Shown: piece after piece, positions 1 through 5,483 of the stretch
How positions within the stretch are numbered: position 1 is the first letter of the stretch
Layout of the letters: each line of letters opens with the position of its first letter
DNA from: Vulcanimicrobiota bacterium
Lineage (GTDB): Bacteria > Vulcanimicrobiota > Vulcanimicrobiia > Vulcanimicrobiales > Vulcanimicrobiaceae
Direction: 5' to 3'
DNA length: 10,222 bases
Assembly (NCBI GenBank): GCA_027306845.1
Contig: DAHUYY010000055.1
Location: 1 to 10,222 of the forward strand
Made by a program: the position numbers and the translations under genes
The notes under the pieces: generated by a model
Database searches by the model: none
What the model was told of the DNA's origin: nothing
The model's input: only the letters and a program-made list of their open reading frames with translations

Positions 1-1880
1 CAGAGATCGCCCGCCAACGCGTAGCGTCGCCCCAGCCACGCCGATGCATCTGCTCGCTCCCCGGCCGTTAGGCGATCGGCAACGCCCTCGCGCAAGCGAT
101 CGATCTCATCGACAAGCGGGGGTTCGATTCCACGAATATGCGAATTCCAACGCGGCACGGTCGGCCGCCCACGGTGCGCGCGCGTCGTGATGCCCGAGCG
201 ATCGATCGTCTCCACTCGAACCGTGCGCCCTTCGAGGACGAAGATATCGCCGATGCGCAGGCGATCGACGAAATCTTCTTCGAGTCGCCCGAACGATCGC
301 TCGCCGGCGATGCGAACCGCTACACTGCGCTCGTCGGGAATCGTACCGACGTTTTCAAAATAGGCAGCGCTTTCGGCGCGCCCGAGCCCCCATACCGCAT
401 CGCCGTCGAATCCGATTCGCCGGACGTGCGCGGGATCGTCGGCGACGCCGCCGCCGCCGAGATAGGCGGCGCATGCGGACAGATCCTCGCGCTCCAGCGT
501 AGCGAAGGGCGCGGCTCGCCTCGCGATCTTCAATAGCGAAGCGAGCTCGATGCGTCGCTCGGCAACGACGCACGAAACGATCCACTGGGCGAGGACGTCG
601 AGCGGCGCGCACGGCACGGAGATCTCCTCGATCGCACCATCGACGATGCAGCGCCGCGTCGCCGCAGCTTCGATGATGTCGTCGCGATCTTGTGCGAGAA
701 TGACGCCGCGCGCTATCTCGCCTGGGCGATGGCCGGCACGACCGATTCGTTGTAGCGTCGCAACGACACCACGGGCACCGCCGACGACGAGAACTTGTTC
801 GATCGCACCGATATCGACGCCGAGTTCCAGCGATGCCGAGCAGACGACGGCACGCAGTTCGCCCGCTCGTAATCGGGCTTCGGTTCGATGGCGCACGCTC
901 CGCTCCAACGCGCTGTGGTGGACGCCGATACGTGCATCCGATTGGCGCGGCGCGGCGTCGGCGTCGAGCGTCTCTATCTCATGGCCGTCGCCGGCAAGCA
1001 GACGCAATTCGTATGCGATCCGTTCGGTCTGGCTGCGCACGTTCGTAAACACGAGCGTGGTGCGCGCTCGGTCGATCGCGGAGGCCGCGCTACGAGCGAG
1101 CGTCGCTAAGGGGGCCATCGCTCCGGTAAACGGCGCGCGGATATCCAACTGGCTCTCGCGCACGGCCCGAGCATCGACCACCGTGCACGGGCGATCCGAA
1201 CCGGCTAGGTATTGCGCGACGCGGTCGAGCGGAGCGACGGTTGCCGAGAGCCCGATCCGTTGCACCGGCGCGCGAGCGAGTTCTTCGAGAGATTCGAGGA
1301 GCAGGCTCAAGTGCGCGCCACGTTTATTTCCTGCGAGCGCATGCACCTCGTCGAGAACGACGAAGCGTAGGTCGCGCAGAGTCGCACGGTAGCTCTCCAT
1401 CGCGAGCATGAGCGCCAGCGACTCGGGTGTCGTCATCAAGATATGCGGCGGACGCGAGAGCATAAGCCGTCGTTCGATGGTTGGGGTATCGCCGGTGCGA
1501 ACGCCGGTGCGAACGAATCGCTCCCGAAGTCGGCCCCGACGAACGCGCGCACGCTCGGCATCCGGACGCTCGAGCAACCCCATCTCCCGCAGTGGGCGGC
1601 GAACGTTATGCTCGACGTCGTACCCCAACGCTCGAAGCGGCGACACGTAGAGGGCAAACGTTCGCGCAAACAACTCGTCGCGATCGCGCCGCTCGGCAAG
1701 ATCCGAAAAAATCGGCAAAAAGGCCGTCAGCGTTTTGCCCGTGCCGGTCGGCGAACAGATCAAAACGTGACGGCCTTCGAGAATGGCCGGAATGCCTTCG
1801 CGTTGCGGAGCGCTCGCCTCACCGAGGCGTTCCGCACACCAGACGGCGACGGAGCGGTGCAGCCGCGCGAACGGATCTAT
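1..1880 (-). CDS. lhr: Lhr-family DEVH-box superfamily 2 helicase, 3' end outside window
   Basis: ATP-dependent nucleic-acid helicase of the Lhr (large helicase-related) family; known members translocate on single-stranded DNA and unwind DNA or RNA:DNA duplexes and are linked to repair. I read the frame without interruption for 626 codons to the left edge, so the C-terminal part is missing. With residue 1 at 1880, Walker A SPTGTGKT is at 43-50, followed by a TTPESL motif. The DEVH box is at 177-180, followed by ALAGNKRGAHLSLLLE, and motif III SAT is at 212-214. Motif V is CSASLELGVDIG, and motif VI QRIGRAGH is at 377-384. DEVHAL followed by NKRG points to Lhr proper rather than the ligase-associated DEWHEL type. 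The start is unusual: there is no ATG, GTG or TTG between the upstream in-frame stop (1914-1916) and Walker A. The best-placed codon is ATA at 1878-1880, just before DPFARLHRSV, where related proteins have Met; CTG at 1860-1862 is an alternative. It overlaps the stop of the preceding secreted-protein gene. The family is secure, the start is not. Confidence 0.9.
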   Translation of the reverse strand, partial: MDPFARLHRSVAVWCAERLGEASAPQREGIPAILEGRHVLICSPTGTGKTLTAFLPIFSDLAERRDRDELFARTFALYVSPLRALGYDVEHNVRRPLREMGLLERPDAERARVRRGRLRERFVRTGVRTGDTPTIERRLMLSRPPHILMTTPESLALMLAMESYRATLRDLRFVVLDEVHALAGNKRGAHLSLLLESLEELARAPVQRIGLSATVAPLDRVAQYLAGSDRPCTVVDARAVRESQLDIRAPFTGAMAPLATLARSAASAIDRARTTLVFTNVRSQTERIAYELRLLAGDGHEIETLDADAAPRQSDARIGVHHSALERSVRHRTEARLRAGELRAVVCSASLELGVDIGAIEQVLVVGGARGVVATLQRIGRAGHRPGEIARGVILAQDRDDIIEAAATRRCIVDGAIEEISVPCAPLDVLAQWIVSCVVAERRIELASLLKIARRAAPFATLEREDLSACAAYLGGGGVADDPAHVRRIGFDGDAVWGLGRAESAAYFENVGTIPDERSVAVRIAGERSFGRLEEDFVDRLRIGDIFVLEGRTVRVETIDRSGITTRAHRGRPTVPRWNSHIRGIEPPLVDEIDRLREGVADRLTAGERADASAWLGRRYALAGDL

Positions 1881-2644
1881 GGTTGCGTCGGCGCCATCGA
1901 ATCGTCGATGAGTTTATAAGAAACCTCGGTGCGATCCGTTACATTCTTGCCGAAGCTTCCCTGACGGCGCGTAACGATACTCTCCACGATCGCAGTGGGC
2001 ACGGTCCGCATCGCATCGTAGGTAAAGTGACCGGTCGTGTTGGAGGTGTAGGCATCGAGGCCGCTCTGCGAATACGTACGCGTCATGTCGATTAAAAACT
2101 TCGAGCCGGAGTGGCTGCGAATCGTATATCCCGCATTCATGGAATCGTGCGGGCCGTTCAATTTGAAGCCCCAATGGCCGTTTGCGTCGATCTGAACGGG
2201 GTTGACGAAGTTCTGCCCGAGATATCCAAGCAACTCCATCTCTTCGAGATTGATCTTTTTCGTTCGGTCGCAAAGCACCGTCGTATTGCTATAAACGATA
2301 CACGTAGCCGGGAGCGCCGTGCGGGTATTACGCGCCTTTTCGGCAACGCTCACGACCAAGCTACCGTCGGGTTGCGCGGCCTTTACCACGACATCGATCT
2401 TGCCGTGGTCGGCAACACGCGCGACGAAATCGCCGATTCCCGAGCCGCTGTTTCCGGTCGAGGGCGCACCCTTTGCGTCGCCGGAATCGCCGATTCCCGA
2501 CGAATGCATCGTCATGTCGTTCGTATCGCCGTACGTAAAGCGAAAAACGAGCCGCCGAAGCGGCTTGTTTGCGGGGGCTGCACCGAGAAGTGCGAGGCCG
2601 AAGAGGGCGGCCGATGCCGCCGCGAGGAGCCTACGCAAGCGCAT
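1877..2644 (-). CDS. secreted protein of unknown function
   Basis: A 255-aa protein that I do not recognise. It begins with a typical Sec signal peptide: MRLRR, then an Ala/Leu-rich core, with a likely cleavage after GAAPA near residue 25. The mature part has a Gly/Ser-rich stretch at about 48-72 in which SGIGD occurs twice, encoded by a 16-nt direct repeat. The remainder reads as beta-rich, with polar strands and two Cys (CIVYSNTTVLC) that could form a disulfide outside the cytoplasm. Its ATG lies inside the end of the upstream small peptide gene (14-nt overlap) and has no strong ribosome binding site, so translation by coupling is likely. The TAG stop at 1877-1879 overlaps the apparent start of the helicase gene. 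Function is unknown; an extracytoplasmic location is the only supported inference. Confidence 0.8.
   Translation of the reverse strand: MRLRRLLAAASAALFGLALLGAAPANKPLRRLVFRFTYGDTNDMTMHSSGIGDSGDAKGAPSTGNSGSGIGDFVARVADHGKIDVVVKAAQPDGSLVVSVAEKARNTRTALPATCIVYSNTTVLCDRTKKINLEEMELLGYLGQNFVNPVQIDANGHWGFKLNGPHDSMNAGYTIRSHSGSKFLIDMTRTYSQSGLDAYTSNTTGHFTYDAMRTVPTAIVESIVTRRQGSFGKNVTDRTEVSYKLIDDSMAPTQP
2428..2500. repeat. pair of 16-nt direct repeats inside the secreted-protein gene
   Basis: AATCGCCGATTCCCGA occurs exactly at 2428-2443 and again at 2485-2500, 57 nt apart and therefore in the same frame. On the coding strand both copies encode SGIGD, flanking the low-complexity Gly/Ser linker of the secreted protein. 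A small internal duplication, or convergence on a linker motif, would explain it. Confidence 0.7.
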
Positions 2645-2786
2645 TCACCGATTGGCCGAGGCCAATCGATGCAAAGAGCAGCGCGGCCTCGCTCTGATCG
2701 AGGTTCTGCGTCGCCTTGAGCAGCGAGACGTTGATGGCGGCGCCGACCGAGCCGGAGGCGGCACTGGAGAGAGCAGCGATATCCAT
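2631..2786 (-). CDS. 51-aa YjfB-like putative motility peptide
   Basis: A short gene encoding 51 residues, starting MDIAALSSAASGSVGAAINV and ending QSVNALA. The start is well supported: GGGAGG at 2792-2797 lies 5 nt before the ATG at 2784-2786. The stop is TAG at 2631-2633. The opening MDIAALS, a central hydrophobic helix followed by SLLK, and an acidic/Gln segment followed by a second hydrophobic stretch resemble the small YjfB family called putative motility proteins, whose actual role is poorly known. I base this on pattern memory, not an alignment. It has no signal peptide, only two short amphipathic or hydrophobic stretches. It is the first gene of the minus-strand cluster, overlapping the secreted-protein gene by 14 nt. 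A plausible promoter lies about 30 nt upstream of the ribosome binding site. Existence is fairly sure, family tentative. Confidence 0.65.
   Translation of the reverse strand: MDIAALSSAASGSVGAAINVSLLKATQNLDQSEAALLFASIGLGQSVNALA
2649..2668. repeat. perfect 9-bp inverted repeat before the secreted-protein start
   Basis: CGATTGGCC-GA-GGCCAATCG is a perfect inverted repeat with a 2-nt centre. It sits in the last codons of the small peptide gene, about 5 nt upstream of the secreted protein's ATG. As RNA it could fold and mask that start; as DNA it could be a protein-binding site. No U-tract follows, so it is not a standard terminator. Confidence 0.5.
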
Positions 2787-2790
2787 GGAA

Positions 2791-2797
2791 ACCTCCC
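2791..2797 (-). promoter_or_regulatory. ribosome binding site of the 51-aa peptide gene
   Basis: On the minus strand GGGAGGT stands 4-5 nt before the ATG at 2786. This is the strongest Shine-Dalgarno match in the left half of the window, and it is the main reason for accepting the short gene as real. Confidence 0.75.
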
Positions 2798-2802
2798 GAA
2801 AC

Positions 2803-2825
2803 TTTACCTATCTAGTATCGGTAAA
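2803..2825. promoter_or_regulatory. candidate operator: TTTACC-N11-GGTAAA inverted repeat
   Basis: Six-base arms TTTACC (2803-2808) and GGTAAA (2820-2825) are separated by 11 nt. The repeat overlaps the candidate -10 element of the minus-strand cluster and lies in the divergent region facing the membrane peptide gene. A regulator bound here could affect both directions. This is inferred from position and symmetry only. Confidence 0.35.
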
Positions 2826-2842
2826 TCGACACGAACCTTCAA
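2814..2842 (-). promoter_or_regulatory. candidate sigma-70-type promoter for the minus-strand cluster
   Basis: On the minus strand TTGAAG (2837-2842) and GATACT (2814-2819) are spaced 17 nt apart, each matching 4 of 6 consensus positions. Initiation near 2807 would leave a short leader holding the GGGAGG ribosome binding site. It is the best match in the 101-bp divergent intergenic region. Confidence 0.35.
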
Positions 2843-2887
2843 GCCCCTTCCCCGTGGCTTCGATTCGCCGGACAAGGAGAACCCTTC

Positions 2888-3076
2888 ATGAACCCGACCC
2901 TCGCGCTCTACCTCCGCCTCACCTTAGGAATCGCAGCCCTCTTTATAGCGATCATCGTGGCCTTCGCTCTTCTTAAGGTCGCAATCGTCGCCGCGGTTCT
3001 CGCCGGGGTCGTGCTCGCCGCGCTCCTGATCTGGCGCACGCTCAGCCGCTCGGGGCGCCTCCCGACGCTCCGCTAG
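2888..3076 (+). CDS. small membrane peptide, hypothetical
   Basis: A 62-aa peptide with AAGGAG at 2874-2879, 8 nt before the ATG, which makes a real gene likely. After a short N-terminus (MNPTLALYLR) there is a nearly continuous hydrophobic region from about residue 11 to 49. It is rich in Ala, Ile, Val and Leu, with a single Lys near residue 30, so it could be two short membrane spans in a hairpin or one long helix. The tail WRTLSRSGRLPTLR is basic, which by the positive-inside rule favours a cytoplasmic C-terminus. No family is recognised. It is transcribed away from the YjfB-like peptide gene and converges on the hydrolase gene, 20 bp away. Confidence 0.65.
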   Translation: MNPTLALYLRLTLGIAALFIAIIVAFALLKVAIVAAVLAGVVLAALLIWRTLSRSGRLPTLR

Positions 3077-3096
3077 CAACGCAACCGAGCGCTCGC

Positions 3097-3876
3097 TTAC
3101 CGGTCGAGTAAACCTCGGAGCGCTCGCTCGAGCCCGGCCGGCTCTTCGAGCATCGGCAGGTGAGCGACACGATCGAGCACCACGAGCTCTGCATTCGGAA
3201 AACTGCGAACGATATCGCGGGCCTCATCGATCGAGACGATCGGATCTTTCGCGCCGGCAATCACCGTGACCGGCATCGCGAGTTCGCCTGCAATATCGTG
3301 GGCATCGTCGCGTAACGCCATTCCCCGCAACATTGCCGCGAGCCCCGTCGGATTGTTTTCGCGAGCGACCGCGCGTGCAGCATCGAGCAGTGCGGCCGGG
3401 CTTCCGGGCGCGATCGAACGCGGCAAGAATTCGTCAAGCGCGACCTCGACCGTCCCCTCCGTTTCAATCTTCGCCGCGAGTTCACGGCGCGACGCGGCGA
3501 CCTCCGGCGTATCTGCAACGAGGCGGCTCGTCACTAGCGCCAGCCTCGCCACGCGCGCATCGTACATACGTGCGAATGCGAGCGCAACGTAACCTCCGAG
3601 TGAATGTCCGACGATCGTTGCGCGTTCGATACCCAGCGCATCGAGCATTGCGGCGAGGTCGCCCGCGAGCTGTTCCATGAGATATGGGCCCGCCGCTACT
3701 CCCGAGGCGCCCATGCCGCGCAGATCGGGAGTGACGACGCGATACGCTCCGGCGAGCTCGCTCGCCGCGGCATCCCAAATGCGATGCGTGAACGGGAAGC
3801 CGTGCAGCAGCACGACGGCATCGCCGTCGCCCCGGATTTCGGTATAGAGATCGATTTCATCGACGGCAAGATGCAT
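3097..3876 (-). CDS. alpha/beta-fold hydrolase
   Basis: A 259-aa single-domain alpha/beta hydrolase, the usual length for the family. The oxyanion-hole motif LLHGFPFTHRIWD is at 24-35, DLRGMGASG at 51-59, and the nucleophile elbow GHSLGG has Ser92. The acid is most likely Asp211 in GAKDPIV, and the base His239 in VAHLPMLEEP. A full catalytic triad predicts activity on an ester, lactone or similar bond; the substrate cannot be told. The region between about 120 and 200 is the helical cap. I chose the ATG at 3874-3876 because the family core begins right after it (LYTEIRGDG). The frame stays open upstream to 3999, but that extension would cover the histone promoter and lacks family-like sequence. 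GAAAGG lies 11 nt before the chosen ATG. No signal peptide, so cytoplasmic. Confidence 0.88.
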   Translation of the reverse strand: MHLAVDEIDLYTEIRGDGDAVVLLHGFPFTHRIWDAAASELAGAYRVVTPDLRGMGASGVAAGPYLMEQLAGDLAAMLDALGIERATIVGHSLGGYVALAFARMYDARVARLALVTSRLVADTPEVAASRRELAAKIETEGTVEVALDEFLPRSIAPGSPAALLDAARAVARENNPTGLAAMLRGMALRDDAHDIAGELAMPVTVIAGAKDPIVSIDEARDIVRSFPNAELVVLDRVAHLPMLEEPAGLERALRGLLDR

Positions 3877-3962
3877 GGCGGTGCGAGCCTTTCGGTGAGG
3901 GCGAGCAGAGTGCGGCGACGGACGCAGCGGCGACTGCCATTCGCTTGGGGCTGCGACAAAAC

Positions 3963-3991
3963 TTGCAATAAAATCCTGCATCGAGTATAAG
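3963..3991 (+). promoter_or_regulatory. strong sigma-70-type promoter for the histone-like gene
   Basis: TTGCAA (3963-3968) and TATAAG (3986-3991) are separated by exactly 17 nt, matching 4/6 and 5/6 of the -35 and -10 consensus. Transcription would start near 3998, giving a leader of about 46 nt before the ATG at 4044. It is the best promoter-like sequence I see in the window. Confidence 0.6.
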
Positions 3992-4004
3992 GAAGGCAAT
4001 AACC

Positions 4005-4020
4005 CCGGTCACACGACCGG
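4005..4020 (+). promoter_or_regulatory. leader hairpin of the histone-like gene
   Basis: CCGGTC-ACAC-GACCGG is a perfect 6-bp stem with a 4-nt loop placed in the predicted 5' leader, just before the purine-rich AGAAAGGA. It may stabilise the mRNA or influence translation. No poly-U follows, so it is not a terminator of the promoter immediately upstream. Confidence 0.5.
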
Positions 4021-4043
4021 AGAAAGGACATCGTACAAGAACG

Positions 4044-4373
4044 ATGGCTGTTAAGAAGAGAAAGGCTGCACCCAAACGTGCCGCCAAGAAAGCCGCCCCG
4101 AAAAAGGCGGCCCGTAAAGCGCCCGCCCGTAAAAAGGCGACGCGCAAGAAGACCGCCCGCAAAGCGACCGCGCGCAAGAAAACCACTCGCCGCAAGGCAG
4201 CGAAGCGCCCGGCCCGCAAGACGGCGAAGCGTAAAACGGCAAAGCGCACCACCGCGAAGCGCAAGACCGCAAAGCGCAAAACCGCAAAACGCGCGACCCG
4301 AAAGGTAGCTCGCAAAGTGAGCAAACCGCGCGCACGGAAAGCGACAGCACGCCGGAAGAAGGCAGCCGCCTAA
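4044..4373 (+). CDS. histone H1-like, Lys/Arg/Ala-rich DNA-binding protein
   Basis: A 109-aa protein made only of Ala, Lys, Arg, Thr, Pro, Val, Ser and the initial Met. It has no acidic, aromatic, Gly, Cys or His residue and is extremely basic. It consists of KKA, ARK and AKRKT-type repeats resembling the tail of eukaryotic linker histone H1 and bacterial proteins such as Hc1/Hc2 and the AlgP C-terminal repeats. Such proteins bind DNA non-specifically and help compact the nucleoid, with other roles in RNA or polyphosphate binding. There is no globular domain. Residues 61-85 are five 5-residue repeats (AKRKT, AKRTT, AKRKT, AKRKT, AKRAT). The nearest good ribosome-binding match, AAAGGA at 4023-4028, is rather far from the ATG (15 nt). 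The gene has its own promoter, leader hairpin and terminator and is monocistronic. An exact orthologue cannot be named because the composition is so simple. Confidence 0.85.
   Translation: MAVKKRKAAPKRAAKKAAPKKAARKAPARKKATRKKTARKATARKKTTRRKAAKRPARKTAKRKTAKRTTAKRKTAKRKTAKRATRKVARKVSKPRARKATARRKKAAA
4224..4298 (+). repeat. five tandem 15-bp units in the histone-like gene
   Basis: Five in-frame 15-nt units, of the form GCRAARCGYRMRACC with variation mainly at third codon positions, encode AKRKT-like pentapeptides. The length multiple of 3 lets the repeat expand or contract without breaking the frame, so copy number may vary between strains. Confidence 0.75.
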
Positions 4374-4397
4374 GCCCGGCGTTTTTGTTTTCCGTAG

Positions 4398-4429
4398 AAA
4401 CGAGCCGCCCCCCGCGGCTCGTTTTTTTT
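4398..4429 (+). terminator. intrinsic terminator after the histone-like gene
   Basis: An 11-bp perfect stem, AAACGAGCCGC (4398-4408) with GCGGCTCGTTT (4414-4424), has a CCCCC loop and a run of eight T at 4422-4429. This is a textbook rho-independent terminator, 25 nt after the TAA stop. It should separate the abundant histone-type transcript from the ABC operon that starts 34 nt later. Confidence 0.93.
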
Positions 4430-4463
4430 CTGCGCTGGGGCGGCGAGGGCGGCCGCCGCGCAT

Positions 4464-5483
4464 ATGGCGAAGAGTCTCGGCGTGCCGCTGATCGTAACGC
4501 GCGAACTCCGCAAAGTCTTCCGAAGCGCGAAGCGCTCTCCCGGGCCGCTCGGCGCGCTGCGCGGGCTCTTCGCGCCGGTCTACGAAGACCGCGTCGCCGT
4601 CGCCGGTGTCTCGATGGAGATCGAGCGCGGCGAACTCGTCGGCTACATCGGGCCCAACGGTGCCGGGAAATCGACGACGATTAAAATGCTGACCGGCATT
4701 CTCGTTCCCAGCGGCGGCGAGATCGCCGTCGCGGGGATCGTGCCCCACCGTAAGCGCCGCGAGAACGCGCGCAATATCGGCGTCGTCTTCGGCCAGCGAA
4801 CGCAACTCTCTTGGGATCTGCCGCTCGTCGATTCGTTCGAACTCCTGCGCGCGATCTACGGCATTCCCGCCGATCGGTATCGGCGTTCGCTCGATGACTT
4901 CGTCGAGTTGCTCGAGATGGGCGATTTCTTGCGCACGCCGGTCAGTCAACTCTCGCTGGGCCAGCGAATGCGCGGTGACTTTGCCGCGGCGATGCTGCAC
5001 GAACCGCCGATTCTCTATCTCGACGAGCCGACGATCGGGCTCGACGTCGTAGCAAAAGAAGCGATCCGTACGTTCGTCGAACGCGTCAATCGCGAGCAGG
5101 GAACGACGGTCATCCTCACCACGCACGACCTTGCCGATGTGGAGCGCCTCTGCCGGCGAATCGTCCTTATCGACCGCGGGCGAATCATTTTCGACGGACC
5201 GATCGAGCGCATCAAGAACGAGTACGGGCGCGAACGGACACTCGTCGTGCGTTTTACCGAGCCGACCTCGGCGCCCGCGATTCCAGGTGCCCGGCTCGAA
5301 GCGAGCGACGGCATCACGGCGCGTTTTGTTTTCGACCGCGCTAGCCAACGCGCCGATCGCCTGGTGCGCGAAGTGAGCGAACGTTACAGCGTCGAGGATA
5401 TCGCCATTGAAGAACCCGAACTCGAAGGGATCATCAGGCACATTTATACACAGGGCTACGCCGGGGAGGAACGCAGCGCATGA
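4464..5483 (+). CDS. ABC-2-type exporter ATP-binding protein
   Basis: A 339-aa ATPase powering the transporter formed with the two permeases downstream. Walker A GPNGAGKST is at 63-71, the Q-loop FGQRTQLSWDLP at 109-120, the signature LSLGQ at 163-167, Walker B ILYLDE at 183-188 and the switch His at 221 (TTHD). Everything needed for ATP binding and hydrolysis is present. The N-terminal 45 residues and the form of the Q-loop are typical of ATPases paired with DUF990 (ABC2_membrane_6) permeases, usually annotated as daunorubicin- or multidrug-type exporters. The last 100 residues, after about 240, form the usual C-terminal regulatory extension. I use ATG 4464; GTG 4482, preceded by AAGAG, is a credible alternative that removes six residues. 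It is the first gene of a four-gene operon and overlaps the next by 4 nt (ATGA). The substrate is unknown. Confidence 0.92.
   Translation: MAKSLGVPLIVTRELRKVFRSAKRSPGPLGALRGLFAPVYEDRVAVAGVSMEIERGELVGYIGPNGAGKSTTIKMLTGILVPSGGEIAVAGIVPHRKRRENARNIGVVFGQRTQLSWDLPLVDSFELLRAIYGIPADRYRRSLDDFVELLEMGDFLRTPVSQLSLGQRMRGDFAAAMLHEPPILYLDEPTIGLDVVAKEAIRTFVERVNREQGTTVILTTHDLADVERLCRRIVLIDRGRIIFDGPIERIKNEYGRERTLVVRFTEPTSAPAIPGARLEASDGITARFVFDRASQRADRLVREVSERYSVEDIAIEEPELEGIIRHIYTQGYAGEERSA

Noticed and set aside
550..1392. Plus-strand frame of 280 codons in the left region
   Set aside because: The opposite strand carries all Lhr helicase motifs in one unbroken frame; the plus-strand product is Ser/Arg-rich without any domain pattern.
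2791..2806. TAAAGTTT before the YjfB-like gene as a flagellar sigma-28 -35 element
   Set aside because: A matching GCCGATAA -10 is not present at the required distance, and transcription would start inside the gene.
3877..3999. N-terminal extension of the alpha/beta hydrolase (starts at 3981 or 3999)
   Set aside because: The extension has no family resemblance, is Pro/Arg-rich, and would overlap the histone promoter; the ATG at 3876 gives a normal-length enzyme.
3696..5441. Long minus-strand open frame of 581 codons opposite the ABC ATPase, histone gene and part of the hydrolase
   Set aside because: It is antisense to three well-supported genes, its sequence shows low-complexity Arg/Gly/Phe runs opposite the histone repeats, and it crosses a terminator. 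GC-rich codon bias produces such shadows.
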